This document shows, piece after piece, positions 31,937 through 41,885 of a stretch of 64,000 nucleotides of DNA (the stretch's first letter is position 1; every line of letters begins with the position of its first letter). The stretch comes from Sphingomonas hankookensis (GTDB taxonomy: Bacteria; Pseudomonadota; Alphaproteobacteria; Sphingomonadales; Sphingomonadaceae): NCBI RefSeq assembly GCF_022664465.1, contig NZ_JAKREV010000002.1:729532-793531 (forward strand), read 5' to 3'. The position numbers and the translations under genes are program-made. Under the pieces are notes generated by a model, which was given only the letters and a program-made list of their open reading frames with translations, had not been told where the DNA came from and did no database searches.

Positions 31937-33729
31937 CCGCGACGATGGATCTTTGGCCGATTGGCAACTGCCAGGTGTCGGCGTTGGTCGACCGCAACGG
32001 GCGCTTCGTGTGGGGCTGCCTGCCGCGGGTCGATGGCGATCCGGCATTCTCGTCGCTGCTCGACGACCGGCGTCGCGGGTCGGACGGGGCGTTCGGGTTC
32101 TGGGAGATCGACCTCGACGGCTGTGTCGAGACGCAGCAGACCTATATCCGCAACACGCCAGTGCTGGTGACCCGCCATACCGACGCGGCGGGCAATGCGA
32201 TCGAGGTCGTCGACTTCTGCCCGCGCTTCAAGCGGCACGATCGGATGTATCGCCCGGTCGCCTTCTGCCGCATCGTGCGCCCGATCGCGGGCAGCCCCCG
32301 CATCCGCGTGCGGCTGCGCCCCTCGGTCGACTGGGGCAGCGCACGGGCCGAGCGGACACGCGGATCGAACCATATCCGCTACCTGCTCGACCAGGAATCG
32401 ATCCGCCTGTCGACCAGCGCGCCGGTCGGCTGGATCGAGGACGAGCGACTGTTCCGGGTCGAGCGCACGCTGCATTTCTTCCTCGGGCCGGACGAAAGTT
32501 TTGCCGACGAACTCCCCGCCTCGGTCGAGCGGATGCTCAAGAACACGATCGAGGAATGGCGCCACTGGGTCCGCGGCCTCGCCACGCCGGTCGAATGGCA
32601 GCAGGCGGTGATCCGCAGCGCGATCACGCTGAAGCTGTGCCAGCATGAGGAAACCGGCGCGATCGTCGCCGCGCTGACCACCTCGATCCCGGAGCACGCC
32701 AATAGCGGGCGCAACTGGGACTATCGCTACTGCTGGATTCGCGACGCCTATTATACGGTGCAGGCGCTCAACCGGTTGGGCGCGTTGGACGTGCTGGAGG
32801 GGTATCTCGAATATCTCCGCAACATCGTCGACAATGCCGCCGACGGGCAAATCCAGCCGCTCTACGGTGTCGGCGGCGAGGCGACGCTGGTCGAGCGCGA
32901 GGCCGAGGGGCTGGACGGCTATCGCGGCATGGGGCCGGTGCGCGTCGGCAATCAGGCGTACGAGCAAATCCAGCACGACGCCTATGGCCAGATCATCCTG
33001 TCGAACGCGCAGGGCTTCTTCGACCAGCGGTTGTTCCGCGTCGGCAAGCAAGCCGATTTCGAGGCGCTGGAACCGATCGGCGAACGCGCATGGGAAGCGT
33101 ATGACAAGCCCGATGCCGGCCTGTGGGAGCTGCGCACCAAGAGCCACGTCCATACGTACAGCGCGGCGATGTGCTGGGCCGCGTGCGACCGGCTGGCCAA
33201 TGTCGCGGGCACGCTGGGCCTTGCCGAACGTGAGATGTTCTGGCGCGACCGGGCGACCGCGATGCGCACCAAGATCGAGCGCGAGGCATGGCGGCCGGAA
33301 ACGAACCGCATGTCGGCGACCTTCGGCGGCGACGATCTCGACGCCAGTATCATCCAGCTGCTCGACCTGCGCTTCCTCGAACCCAGCGACCCGCGCTTCC
33401 TCGGCACGCTGGAGGCGGTGGAAAAGGGGCTGCGGCGCGGCAGCCATATGCTGCGCTATGCGATCGAGGACGATTTCGGCCTGCCGCACACCGCGTTCAA
33501 CGTCTGCACCTTCTGGCTGATCGAGGCGCTGCACGCGACCGGCCGCGACGACGATGCGCGCGAATTGCTGGAAGAGATGCTGTCACGCTGCACGCCCGCC
33601 GGGCTGCTGTCGGAGGATATCGACCCCGAAACCGGGGAACTCTGGGGTAATTACCCGCAAACCTACTCGCTGGTCGGCATGATCAATTCCGCCGTCCTGT
33701 TGAGCAAGTCATGGAATGTCGTCAGATGA
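31933..33729 (+). CDS. glycoside hydrolase family 15 protein (glucoamylase/trehalase-like)
   Basis: 598 residues with the GH15 layout: an N-terminal beta-sandwich (MDLWPIGNCQVSALVDRNGRFVWGCLPRVD) and an (alpha/alpha)6 barrel starting near NWDYRYCWIRDAYYTVQAL. The late segment is GLLSEDIDPETGELWGNYPQTYSLVGMINSA. No signal peptide, so cytoplasmic. Family members hydrolyse alpha-glucosides; bacterial GH15 enzymes next to otsAB may act as trehalases or on related glucans. Its place inside the trehalose operon (ATGA overlaps on both sides) supports a role in trehalose turnover, but the substrate is inferred. Confidence 0.9.
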   Translation: MTATMDLWPIGNCQVSALVDRNGRFVWGCLPRVDGDPAFSSLLDDRRRGSDGAFGFWEIDLDGCVETQQTYIRNTPVLVTRHTDAAGNAIEVVDFCPRFKRHDRMYRPVAFCRIVRPIAGSPRIRVRLRPSVDWGSARAERTRGSNHIRYLLDQESIRLSTSAPVGWIEDERLFRVERTLHFFLGPDESFADELPASVERMLKNTIEEWRHWVRGLATPVEWQQAVIRSAITLKLCQHEETGAIVAALTTSIPEHANSGRNWDYRYCWIRDAYYTVQALNRLGALDVLEGYLEYLRNIVDNAADGQIQPLYGVGGEATLVEREAEGLDGYRGMGPVRVGNQAYEQIQHDAYGQIILSNAQGFFDQRLFRVGKQADFEALEPIGERAWEAYDKPDAGLWELRTKSHVHTYSAAMCWAACDRLANVAGTLGLAEREMFWRDRATAMRTKIEREAWRPETNRMSATFGGDDLDASIIQLLDLRFLEPSDPRFLGTLEAVEKGLRRGSHMLRYAIEDDFGLPHTAFNVCTFWLIEALHATGRDDDARELLEEMLSRCTPAGLLSEDIDPETGELWGNYPQTYSLVGMINSAVLLSKSWNVVR

Positions 33730-35102
33730 GTCGCTTGATCGTCATCTCGAACCGGGTGCAGGCCCCGCAGCCGGGCACCGGCGGCGGCGCGCAGGGCGGC
33801 CTTGCCGTCGCGCTGAACGCCGCGCTGGCCGAAGAGGACGGTATCTGGTTCGGCTGGTCGGGGGACACCAGCGACAATCGCGAGCTGCGCTTCCAGACCT
33901 ATGGCGGCGTCACCAGCGCCGTGATGGATTTGAGCGAGCAGGACGTCGAGGAATATTATGACGGCTACGCCAATCGCACGCTGTGGCCGCTGTTCCACTA
34001 CCGGCTGGACCTGACCGAGTTCGAACGCGATTTTCAGGGCGGGTACGAACGCGTCAACCGCGTGTTCGGCGAACGCATCGGTCCGCATATCCAGCCCGAC
34101 GATCTGGTCTGGGTCCATGACTATCACATGATCCCGCTGGGCTGGGTGCTGCGTCAGCAGGGCGTGACCAACCGCATCGGGTTCTTCCTGCACATTCCGT
34201 GGCCGCCGCGCCGGTTGCTGACCGCGCTGCCCGACCATCGCCGGATGGTCGAGGCGCTGTTCGCCTATGACGTGGTCGGGTTCCAGAACGAGGAATGGCT
34301 CGACAGCTTCTTCAACTATGTCCGCGAGGAAATGGGCGGCACGATCGAGGGCAATCAGGTCACGGTCGGCGGGCGCACCATCTGCGCGATCAGCTGCCCG
34401 ATCGGGATCGAGGCGAAGGACTTCATCGCCGGCGCCAACGGCCCGGTGGCCAAGGCGGCGCAGCTCAACCAGCTCGAAAGCGCGGTCGGGCGCAGCCTGA
34501 TCGTCGGCGTCGACCGGCTGGATTATTCGAAGGGGCTGCCCGAGCGTTTCTCCGGCTACGAACGCTTTCTGCAGAACCATCCCGACCGGCGGGCGCTGGT
34601 ATATCTGCTGCAGATCGCGCCGCCGTCGCGCACCGCGGTGCAGACGTACCGCGACATCCGCAACACGCTGGAACAGATGTCGGGGCGGATCAACGGCGCC
34701 TATGCCGATACCGACTGGGTGCCGATCCGCTACGTGAACAAGGGCTATCCGCGCGAGGTGCTGGCCGGCATTTATCGCGCGGCGCGGATCGGATTGGTGA
34801 CTCCCTTGCGCGACGGGATGAACCTGGTCGCGAAGGAATATGTCGCGGCGCAGGACCCGCGCGATCCCGGCGTGCTGATCCTGTCGCGCTTCGCTGGCGC
34901 CGCACAGCAGCTGTCGGTCGGCGCGCTGATGATCAACCCCTATAGCGCCGAGGATATCGCCGACGGCATCGACAAGGCACTGCGCATGCCACGCGCCGAA
35001 CGTATCGACCGGTGGCAGGCGATGATCGACAATGTCGTCGAGGAAGATGTGATCTGGTGGCGCAAGCGGTTCATCGACGCGCTGACGGCGGAAGGACAAT
35101 AG
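33726..35102 (+). CDS. otsA: alpha,alpha-trehalose-phosphate synthase
   Basis: 458 residues from ATG 33726 at the ATGA overlap. It is a GT20 enzyme: the N-terminal RLIVISNRVQAP and GGLAVAL loop bind donor phosphate, with VWVHDYHMIPLG, the IGFFLHIPWPP segment and VDRLDYSKGLPERF following. The donor-site region is TPLRDGMNLVAKEYVAAQ. It joins UDP-glucose and glucose-6-phosphate to trehalose-6-phosphate, the substrate of OtsB. It closes the operon and is followed by a group of palindromic repeats. Confidence 0.95.
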   Translation: MSRLIVISNRVQAPQPGTGGGAQGGLAVALNAALAEEDGIWFGWSGDTSDNRELRFQTYGGVTSAVMDLSEQDVEEYYDGYANRTLWPLFHYRLDLTEFERDFQGGYERVNRVFGERIGPHIQPDDLVWVHDYHMIPLGWVLRQQGVTNRIGFFLHIPWPPRRLLTALPDHRRMVEALFAYDVVGFQNEEWLDSFFNYVREEMGGTIEGNQVTVGGRTICAISCPIGIEAKDFIAGANGPVAKAAQLNQLESAVGRSLIVGVDRLDYSKGLPERFSGYERFLQNHPDRRALVYLLQIAPPSRTAVQTYRDIRNTLEQMSGRINGAYADTDWVPIRYVNKGYPREVLAGIYRAARIGLVTPLRDGMNLVAKEYVAAQDPRDPGVLILSRFAGAAQQLSVGALMINPYSAEDIADGIDKALRMPRAERIDRWQAMIDNVVEEDVIWWRKRFIDALTAEGQ

Positions 35103-35113
35103 CTTCACACTTT

Positions 35114-35197
35114 CGTCACCCCGGGCTTGACCCGGGGTCCCGCTTCTACCCGCCGCCAGAAGAAGAAGCGGGACCCCGGATCAAGTCCGGGGTGACG
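35114..35197. repeat. palindromic intergenic element, family C
   Basis: Arms CGTCACCCCGGGCTTGACCC and the mirrored GGACCCCGGATCAAGTCCGG plus GGTGACG. First of four elements that fill the 504-base gap between otsA and the fumarase gene. Confidence 0.85.
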
Positions 35198-35228
35198 ATG
35201 AAGAGGAAGCCGTGCCCCTCACCACCAA

Positions 35229-35310
35229 CGTCACCCCAGCGAAGGCTGGGGTCTTTCGCGGCTCCTGTCCCGCCCGTAACCGGGAGACCCCAGCCTTCGC
35301 TGGGGTGACG
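35229..35310. repeat. palindromic intergenic element, family A
   Basis: CGTCACCCCAGCGAAGGCTG at the left and CAGCCTTCGCTGGGGTGACG at the right are perfect inverted copies. Second element in the otsA-fumarase gap. Confidence 0.87.
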
Positions 35311-35340
35311 TAGTTGGGATGCGTGGCGTCCCGCCCCCCT

Positions 35341-35434
35341 CGTCATCCCGGCGCAGGCCGCGATCCATGGTTCCGCAAGCGCCGAAGCCATCGGGTATGC
35401 CGCCCGGTGGACCCCAGCCTTCGCCGGGATGACC
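35341..35434. repeat. palindromic intergenic element (CGTCATCCCGGCGCAGGCC type)
   Basis: Left arm CGTCATCCCGGCGCAGGCC, right arm AGCCTTCGCCGGGATGACC; imperfect inverted copies. Third element in this gap. Confidence 0.78.
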
Positions 35435-35470
35435 AAGTGGGTGGGAAAGGTCACCGCCCTCTCCCATCGT

Positions 35471-35563
35471 CGTTCCCGCGCAGGCGGGAACCCATACACG
35501 CAACGCTCGCGGATCGGACCGAAACGTCGGCGTATATGGATTCCCACCTTCGCGGGAATGACG
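35471..35563. repeat. palindromic intergenic element (CGTTCCCGCGCAGGCGGGA type)
   Basis: Left arm CGTTCCCGCGCAGGCGGGA and right arm TTCCCACCTTCGCGGGAATG, imperfect inverted copies, fourth in the gap. The rest of 35103-35606 holds no gene I can support. Confidence 0.78.
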
Positions 35564-35606
35564 GGAGGGGGTCGACAGGCGGCCACCCCGCCCCCTCACG
35601 CCGCGC

Positions 35607-37127
35607 TCAAACGCCCTCGAGCAACCGCTCCTTGGCGATCTTCTCCCGCCATACCAGCGGGGCGAGGTGGTGGACGTTCTGCCCTTCGCTATCCACCGCG
35701 ACGGTGACCGGGAAGTCCTGCACCTCGAACTCGTAGATCGCTTCCATGCCGAGGTCTTCGAAGCCGACGACCTTCGACCCCTTGATCGCCCGCGCGACGA
35801 GGTACGCCGCACCGCCGACCGCCATCAGATACGCCGATTTCCGCTCAGCGATCGCCTTGGTCGCGTCCGCGCCGCGCTCGGCCTTGCCGACCATCGCCAG
35901 CAGCCCCTGGTCGAGCATCATGCGGGTGAACTTGTCCATGCGGGTCGCGGTGGTGGGGCCGGCGGGGCCGACGACCTCTTCACCGACCGGATCGACCGGC
36001 CCGACATAATAGATCACGCGCCCGCGGAAATCGACGGGCAGTTCCTCGCCCTTGGCCAGCATGTCGGCGATCCGCTTGTGCGCGGCGTCGCGGCCGGTCA
36101 GCATCTTACCCGTAAGCAGCAGCCGGTCACCATGCTTCCACGTCGCGACGACTTCGGGGGTCAGCGTGTCGAGGTCGACGCGGATCGCCGCCTTGTCCGG
36201 CGTCCAGTTGACGTCCGGCCAGTCGGCGAGGTTCGGCTGCTCCAGATAGGCCGGGCCGCTGCCGTCCAGCGTGAAATGCGCATGGCGGGTCGCGGCGCAG
36301 TTCGGGATCATCGCCACCGGCTTCGACGCGGCATGGGTCGGCCAATCAAGAATCTTGACGTCGAGCACCGTCGACAATCCGCCCAGCCCCTGCGCACCGA
36401 TGCCGAGCGCATTGACCTTGTCCATCAGCTCGATGCGTAGCGCCTCGACGTCGGTCTGCGGCCCGCGCGCCTTCAGCTGGCCCATGTCGATCGGCGCCAT
36501 CAGCGATTCCTTGGCGAGCAGCATCGCCTTTTCCGCCGTACCGCCGATGCCGATGCCGATCATGCCCGGCGGGCACCAGCCGGCGCCCATTTGCGGGATC
36601 ATCTCCAGCACCCAGTCGACGATCGAATCGCTGGGGTTCATCATCTTGAACTTCGACTTGTTCTCCGACCCGCCGCCCTTGGCCGCGACATCGACATGGA
36701 CCTTGTCGCCCGGCACCATTTCGACGTGCAGCACCGACGGCGTATTGTCCTTGGTATTGCGCCGGGTGAACGCCGGGTCGGCGAGGATCGAGGCACGCAG
36801 CTTGTTTTCGGGGTGCAGGTAGGCGCGTCGCACGCCTTCGTCGACGACCTCCTGCAACGACCGCTCGCTGTCGAGGCGGCAATTCTGCCCCCATTTCACG
36901 AACACGGTGACGATGCCGGTATCCTGACAGATCGGGCGATGCCCCTCCGCACACATCCGGCTGTTGGTCAGGATCTGCGCGATCGCGTCCTTGGCGGCCG
37001 GGCTCGTTTCGGCGGCATAGGCCTCGCCCAACGCGCGGATATAATCCATCGGGTGGTAATAGCTGATGAACTGCAGCGCGTCGGCGACGCTGTCGATCAG
37101 ATCGGCTTCGGTGATGGTGACGGTCAT
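35607..37127 (-). CDS. class I fumarate hydratase (iron-sulfur)
   Basis: 506 residues, normal for the fused alpha-beta class I form. ATG 37127 begins MTVTITEADLIDSVADALQ. Candidate [4Fe-4S] ligand cysteines lie in GHRPICQDTG, GAGWCPPGMIG and PNCAATRHAHF. The C-terminal beta part has GRVIYYVGPVDP and GPAGPTTATRMDKF. It interconverts fumarate and malate in the citric acid cycle and is oxygen-sensitive in this class. It is divergent from the c-di-GMP gene with about 120 bases between them, and is followed by the repeat cluster. Confidence 0.94.
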   Translation of the reverse strand: MTVTITEADLIDSVADALQFISYYHPMDYIRALGEAYAAETSPAAKDAIAQILTNSRMCAEGHRPICQDTGIVTVFVKWGQNCRLDSERSLQEVVDEGVRRAYLHPENKLRASILADPAFTRRNTKDNTPSVLHVEMVPGDKVHVDVAAKGGGSENKSKFKMMNPSDSIVDWVLEMIPQMGAGWCPPGMIGIGIGGTAEKAMLLAKESLMAPIDMGQLKARGPQTDVEALRIELMDKVNALGIGAQGLGGLSTVLDVKILDWPTHAASKPVAMIPNCAATRHAHFTLDGSGPAYLEQPNLADWPDVNWTPDKAAIRVDLDTLTPEVVATWKHGDRLLLTGKMLTGRDAAHKRIADMLAKGEELPVDFRGRVIYYVGPVDPVGEEVVGPAGPTTATRMDKFTRMMLDQGLLAMVGKAERGADATKAIAERKSAYLMAVGGAAYLVARAIKGSKVVGFEDLGMEAIYEFEVQDFPVTVAVDSEGQNVHHLAPLVWREKIAKERLLEGV

Positions 37128-37246
37128 CGCGGTACATCCATATCGGTCGAAATTTCTTCTTGCCCTACAGGGTCGAAGCGACCGGTTGCAAAGAATTCGT
37201 TCACGATGCCGCGTTAGCATCGGCGCCGAACTCGAAAGGAAGCGCA

Positions 37247-39298
37247 TTGACGAACGGTGGGTTGAAGGCGGCGTTGCGATCGTGGGTCCAGCGGCCCGAC
37301 GATGGCGATCGCGTGCCCGCCGACCGTGCCGGGCGCCTGCTGCGCGAAGCGGAAAACCACGGCCCCAACTGGTTCTGGCAGACCGATCGCAACGGGCGGC
37401 TGACCTATCTGAGCGACAAGATCGTCGCGGTGTTCGTTGCCGCCGGCATCGACCCGATCGGCGCGCCGCTGATCGACATGCTGCGAATCGCCGGCAGCGA
37501 CTCCGGGCTCGACGATGCCGAGCGGACCATCGCCTTTCACCTGTCGGCCCGCACCGCCTTCACCGACTATGCCGTCACCCCCGCCGCGCCGGGGTCGAGC
37601 GAACGCAGCTGGACCGTATCGGGCAGCCCGTTCACCGACCCTTACGGCCGGTTCGAGGGATTCGTCGGCACCGGCACCGACATGGCGGCGGTACGGCAAT
37701 CGGATGCGGCGATCACCCGCCTCGCGCTGTTCGACAGCCTGACCGGCCTCGCCAATCGCCAGCGGATGCGCATGTCGCTGGAACAGACGCTGGCGCAGCC
37801 GGGCTATGACGGTACCGCGCTGTTCCTGCTCGACCTCGACCGGTTCAAGGCGGTCAACGACACGATGGGTCACCCGGTGGGCGACGCGTTGCTCAAGCAG
37901 GTCGCGCAGCGGCTGCTGCGCGTCGTCGCCGATGCCGGTCTGGTCGGGCGGCTGGGCGGCGACGAGTTCCAGGTGATCCTGCCGCGCATCGGCAACCGCG
38001 CGGAAATGGCGTCGCTAGCACAGGCGATCATCGCCAGCCTGTCGCAACCCTATTTCCTGAACGGTACCTCGGCATCGATCGGCTGTTCGATCGGGATCGC
38101 CGTGTCGCCCGATCATGGTGCCACCCCCGACGTGCTGGTCGCCAATGCCGACCTCGCGCTCTATGCCGCCAAGGATGCCGGGCGCGGCGTCGCCCGTTTC
38201 TTCAACGACGCGATGCTCGACGGCGCGCGGACGCGGCAGCAGATGGAGGGGGACCTGCGCCTCGCCCTCTCGCTCGACCAGCTGCGCATCGTCTATCAGC
38301 CGGTCGTCTCGCTCGACGGCGGGCGGATCAGCGGGTTCGAGGCGCTGTTGCGCTGGGAACACCCCACCCGCGGGCTGCTGGTCCCCAGCGAGTTCCTGAG
38401 CGTCGCGGAAGAATCCAAGCTGATCGAGCCGATCGGCGAATGGGTGTTGCGCACCGCGTGTCACGACGCGGCGGCATGGCCGGGCGATACGCGGCTGTCG
38501 GTCAATCTGGCCGGTGCGCAGTTCGCCAATCCGGCGCTGCCCGCGATCATCGCCAACGCCATCGCCCGGTCGGGGCTCGCGCCCGAACGGCTGGAGCTGG
38601 ATATCGAGGAAGCCAGCGTGCTGCGCGACATGCGTGCCGCGATCACCGTCTTCGCTGCGTTGCACGGGATCGGCGTCCGCCTCGCGCTCAACGATTTCGG
38701 GGCGGGACAGGCGTCGATGGCGTGCCTGCGCCGGTTGCCGTTCGACCGGATCAAGATCGACGCGTCGTTCGTGCGCGGGGTCGGCGATCCCGAGGGGCGC
38801 AACGCCGCCGTCGTCCGCGCGATCGCGACCATGGCCGACATGCTCGGCATCGACACCACCGCGAAGGGCATCGAATATCACGACGAACTGGCCGCGCTGC
38901 GCGACCTTGGCTGCACCGACGTGCAGGGGTTCGTGTACGGCGCACCGGTCGGGGGAGCGGAGGCGGCGCGGCGGCTGATCGACGAAGGCGGTGCGCTGAC
39001 GCCGCAGGGGCCAAAGGTCGAGCGCGCGCCGCGCACGCGGATGCTGCGATCGACCACGATCGAGGTGGACGGGGTCCGCCGCTCCGCCCGCATCCGCGAC
39101 CTGTCGAGCACCGGTGCGTTGATCGACCTCGTCGATTTCGACGACGGCGCGATCGGGTCGACCGTCCGCATCGACACCGGCGGCGGCCACTGGACCGCGG
39201 CGACGCTGCGCTGGGCGGAGGACAGCCGCGCGGGGCTGCATTTCGACCACCCGATCACCGTCGAGCGCCGCATGACGATCCGGCGACGCGAGGCGTGA
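37247..39298 (+). CDS. PAS-GGDEF-EAL-PilZ c-di-GMP protein with altered EAL site
   Basis: 683 residues from TTG 37247, preferred because AAAGGA lies 6 bases upstream and the longer frame starting at 37160 has no such site. PAS-like domain about 40-145 (NWFWQTDRNGRLTYLS). GGDEF domain about 150-310 with intact GGDEF at 237-241 and no RxxD inhibitory site. EAL domain about 325-570 has E365 (FEALLRWEHP) and LELDIEEASV. However, the DDFG motif reads NDFG (Asn482) and the AEGVE motif reads AKGIE (Lys540), so phosphodiesterase activity is doubtful. A C-terminal PilZ-like domain (about 595-675) carries DLSSTG at 618-623. Probably a cytoplasmic diguanylate cyclase with c-di-GMP-sensing parts. Confidence 0.87.
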   Translation: MTNGGLKAALRSWVQRPDDGDRVPADRAGRLLREAENHGPNWFWQTDRNGRLTYLSDKIVAVFVAAGIDPIGAPLIDMLRIAGSDSGLDDAERTIAFHLSARTAFTDYAVTPAAPGSSERSWTVSGSPFTDPYGRFEGFVGTGTDMAAVRQSDAAITRLALFDSLTGLANRQRMRMSLEQTLAQPGYDGTALFLLDLDRFKAVNDTMGHPVGDALLKQVAQRLLRVVADAGLVGRLGGDEFQVILPRIGNRAEMASLAQAIIASLSQPYFLNGTSASIGCSIGIAVSPDHGATPDVLVANADLALYAAKDAGRGVARFFNDAMLDGARTRQQMEGDLRLALSLDQLRIVYQPVVSLDGGRISGFEALLRWEHPTRGLLVPSEFLSVAEESKLIEPIGEWVLRTACHDAAAWPGDTRLSVNLAGAQFANPALPAIIANAIARSGLAPERLELDIEEASVLRDMRAAITVFAALHGIGVRLALNDFGAGQASMACLRRLPFDRIKIDASFVRGVGDPEGRNAAVVRAIATMADMLGIDTTAKGIEYHDELAALRDLGCTDVQGFVYGAPVGGAEAARRLIDEGGALTPQGPKVERAPRTRMLRSTTIEVDGVRRSARIRDLSSTGALIDLVDFDDGAIGSTVRIDTGGGHWTAATLRWAEDSRAGLHFDHPITVERRMTIRRREA

Positions 39299-39360
39299 CG
39301 GGCCGGCTGCGGGGTTCGCACGCTGATAGCCCTACCTCTCCGCCCCCTGCCCCCCTTCCC

Positions 39361-39479
39361 GTTCGGTTCGAGCAGCTTCGAGCTTGTCGAGAAGCGTCCG
39401 TCGAGAACGCGTAGTTTGGGGCAGCCCCTTCTCGACTACGGTTCTCGACAAGCTCGAACCTGCGCTCGAAGCAAACGGA
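39361..39479. repeat. long palindromic element, family D (copy 1)
   Basis: GTTCGGTTCGAGCAGCTTCG and AGCTTGTCGAGAAGC at the left are mirrored by TTCTCGACAAGCTCGAA and CTCGAAGCAAACGG at the right. A second, better preserved copy is at 49037-49155. It lies in the 294-base gap between the c-di-GMP gene and ligA, which holds nothing else I can name. Confidence 0.83.
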
Positions 39480-39583
39480 TAGGGAGGGGGGCCGAGGGAC
39501 AGCAGGGAAAGGACAGCAGGACAAAGGAAAGCGGAAAGTCCCACACCACCCGCCCCCTTGATCGCCCGCCCGCACGCCGATAG

Positions 39584-41731
<2,148 letters not shown>

Positions 41732-41885
41732 CGTTTTTGCAACGCGTCACAATAGACTGAGTTCCCCGCTTTCGATTGTCGCAAAATAGAAATATGGCGC
41801 GTCCATTGGCGCCAGGACGGTGAACGGCACCGCCTGAACCAGCGTACGAGTCGCGCCAGAAAGCATTGCGATTCAAAGGGGATTT

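Noticed and set aside
35103..35606. Possible CRISPR array in the repeat-rich gap after otsA
   Set aside because: The units are palindromes of different sequence and spacing, not identical direct repeats with unique spacers, and no cas gene is near.
37180..37195. GCGACCGGTTGC as a further LacI operator
   Set aside because: It shares only the central ACCGGTT with the sites of the carbohydrate locus and lies between fumarase and a c-di-GMP gene.
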